This document shows positions 62,786 to 64,000 of a DNA stretch of 64,000 nucleotides, piece by piece. The first letter of the stretch is position 1, and each line of letters opens with the position of its first letter. The DNA lies in contig NC_007765.1 in assembly GCF_000092045.1 (NCBI RefSeq), positions 441,335 to 505,334 on the forward strand, in the 5' to 3' direction. The translations under genes and the position numbers were made by a program. The DNA is from Rhizobium etli CFN 42 (GTDB lineage: Bacteria > Pseudomonadota > Alphaproteobacteria > Rhizobiales > Rhizobiaceae). The notes under the pieces are model-generated. The model worked only from the letters and a program-made list of their open reading frames with translations. It was not told where the DNA came from and did no database searches.

Positions 62786-64000
62786 ATGGAGCCTCAATAT
62801 GTATCGACGCCCTTCGGGCGGCGGTCGATGACGCTTGGCATGCTGGCAAGTCAGGAAAGGGCCAGCAGGATCGATCCGGACGCGTCGGTCGACAAATGGA
62901 AGATCTTTCGCGCGCTCTGCGAAGCAAAAGACGTGATCGGCGTGTCCGACCGCGCGCTTGCCGTTCTCAACGCGCTGTTGACCTTCTATCCGAAGAACGA
63001 GATTACCGAAGCCAACGGCTTCGTCGTCTTTCCTTCGAATGAGCAGCTGTCTCTGCGCGCCCATGGCATGGCCGGCACCACGCTGCGGCGAAACCTGGCA
63101 ATGCTGGTGGAAGCCGGCCTGATCATCCGGCGGGACAGTCCGAATGGAAAACGTTTTGCCCGCCGCAACGGCGAGGGCGGACTTGGGGAAGCCTTCGGCT
63201 TCAGCCTGGCGCCACTCCTCGTGCGTGCTGGCGAGATCGAAGCTCAGGCGGCGCAGGTGCTTGCCGACAAGCTCGAATGGAAGCGCCTGAGGGAGCGGCT
63301 GAGCCTTTGCCGGCGTGATATCGCCAAGCTCATCGAGATCGCGCTGGAAGAGGAAATTGCCGGCGAATGGATCGAGATGCAGCAGCATTTCAATCGCCTC
63401 TCGACAAGCCTGCCGCGCCGCCCATCGACGGCGGAGATCCAGAGCCTGCTGACCGATCTCGAAGCGTTCCGCGAACTGATCATCAAAACGCTGGAATCGA
63501 AGACGAAAGCAGAAAAAACAGACGCCAATGACAGCCAGAGCGGTTGGCACATACATAATTCAAACCCACACCACACATCTGAACTTGAACCAAGCTTCGA
63601 AACGAAGCAGGGCGCAAAGCCGGAGGAAGAACCGCGGCCGTGGCGGGAGCCGCCGAAATCCTTCCCCCTTGCCATGGTGCTGCAGGCCTGCCCCGAGATT
63701 GTTGCCTATGGGCCGGGCGGCGGGATCGGCAGCTGGCGGGATTTGATGGCCGCCGCCGTCGTCGTCCGTTCCACCCTAGGCGTCAGTCCCAGCGCCTATC
63801 AGCAGGCCAGCGATGTCATGGGACCGGAAAATGCTGCCACAGTGATCGCCTGCATTCTGGAACGCGGCGGCCATATCAATTCGGCGGGCGGCTATATGCG
63901 TGATCTGACGCGGCGGGCAGAGCGCGGTGAATTCTCGCTCGGTCCGATGCTCATGGCGTTGATGCGGGCCAATGGTCCGATGGCGAGAAAAACGGGATGA
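62786..64000 (+). CDS. repC: replication initiator RepC
   Basis: A 404-residue initiator starting MEPQYVSTPFGRRSMTLGML, as in rhizobial RepC. A winged-helix DNA-binding half (about 1-170) is joined to a C-terminal domain (from about 290: FPLAMVLQACPEIVAYGPGG) by a coiled, polar linker. The stop is the last three bases of the window. ATG 62786 with AAGG at a distance of 8 bases was chosen; a GTG lies at 62777. Translation is expected to be limited by the ctRNA. Confidence 0.95.
   Translation: MEPQYVSTPFGRRSMTLGMLASQERASRIDPDASVDKWKIFRALCEAKDVIGVSDRALAVLNALLTFYPKNEITEANGFVVFPSNEQLSLRAHGMAGTTLRRNLAMLVEAGLIIRRDSPNGKRFARRNGEGGLGEAFGFSLAPLLVRAGEIEAQAAQVLADKLEWKRLRERLSLCRRDIAKLIEIALEEEIAGEWIEMQQHFNRLSTSLPRRPSTAEIQSLLTDLEAFRELIIKTLESKTKAEKTDANDSQSGWHIHNSNPHHTSELEPSFETKQGAKPEEEPRPWREPPKSFPLAMVLQACPEIVAYGPGGGIGSWRDLMAAAVVVRSTLGVSPSAYQQASDVMGPENAATVIACILERGGHINSAGGYMRDLTRRAERGEFSLGPMLMALMRANGPMARKTG
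63490..63620. other. AT-richer segment in repC, candidate origin of replication
   Basis: The linker-coding part of repC is visibly richer in A and T and has short repeats of ACACAC/CACAC type. Published repABC replicons place oriV inside repC in this region; the exact site here is inferred. Confidence 0.5.

Noticed and set aside
1..64000. CRISPR array, insertion sequence, tRNA or rRNA
   Set aside because: No regular repeat-spacer series, transposase-like protein, terminal inverted repeats, or recognisable stable RNA gene was seen.

Overview
The window is high-GC alphaproteobacterial DNA that looks like a large repABC replicon (chromid) of a Rhizobium of the leguminosarum/etli group. The evidence is a repA-repB-repC operon at the right end with an antisense RNA gene between repB and repC and two copies of a 16-bp parS-type palindrome. 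minCDE, nadABC and an aerobic cob cluster are on the same replicon, a combination I recall from the p42e/pRL11-type rhizobial chromids. This assignment rests on gene content, not on a database search.

Layout. 1-1464: pectin/uronate catabolism (kduD partial, kduI). 1672-2148: a small DUF1127 gene followed by a series of hairpins with CCTCCTCCC loops, typical of a cuckoo-type sRNA locus. 2312-5935: a DnaQ-like exonuclease, an FAD amine oxidase and an aldo/keto reductase. 6069-31869: an almost continuous methylated-amine region, interrupted by minCDE (10531-12360) and a PAS/chemoreceptor-like gene. 32010-32900: two related small exported proteins. 33399-37494: L-fucose/L-fuconate catabolism with an IclR regulator. 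37757-38161: a PraR-like HTH protein. 38203-42752: a probable RiPP locus (47-residue candidate precursor, YcaO, TfuA, and a BTAD/TPR regulator). 43019-47431: nadC, nadB, nadA and nrtR with two matching inverted-repeat operators. 47483-53120: a PanB-like protein, a MocD/E/F-type oxygenase system, a LacI regulator and a MocC/IolI-like protein. 53180-60239: cobM, L, K, J, I, H, G, F. 60310-64000: parS, the repA operator region, repA, repB, ctRNA and repC.

The methylated-amine genes fit one pathway. Tmm oxidises trimethylamine to its N-oxide. Tdm (DUF1989 plus GcvT domains) splits the N-oxide to dimethylamine. A four-subunit haem-dependent N-demethylase makes methylamine. GmaS, MgsABC and MgdABCD convert methylamine through gamma-glutamylmethylamide and N-methylglutamate to glutamate. 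All three demethylating steps carry a GcvT-type tetrahydrofolate module, and FolD and PurU in the same gene row would turn the folate-bound one-carbon units into formate. Two regulators (an XRE-cupin and a GlxA-type AraC protein) sit between the two halves of the N-methylglutamate genes.

The least characterised systems here are the YcaO-TfuA RiPP locus, the DUF1127/cuckoo RNA locus, the PanB-like protein lacking the usual metal ligands, and the paired exported proteins at 32 kb. I recognised no rRNA or tRNA gene, insertion sequence or CRISPR array.
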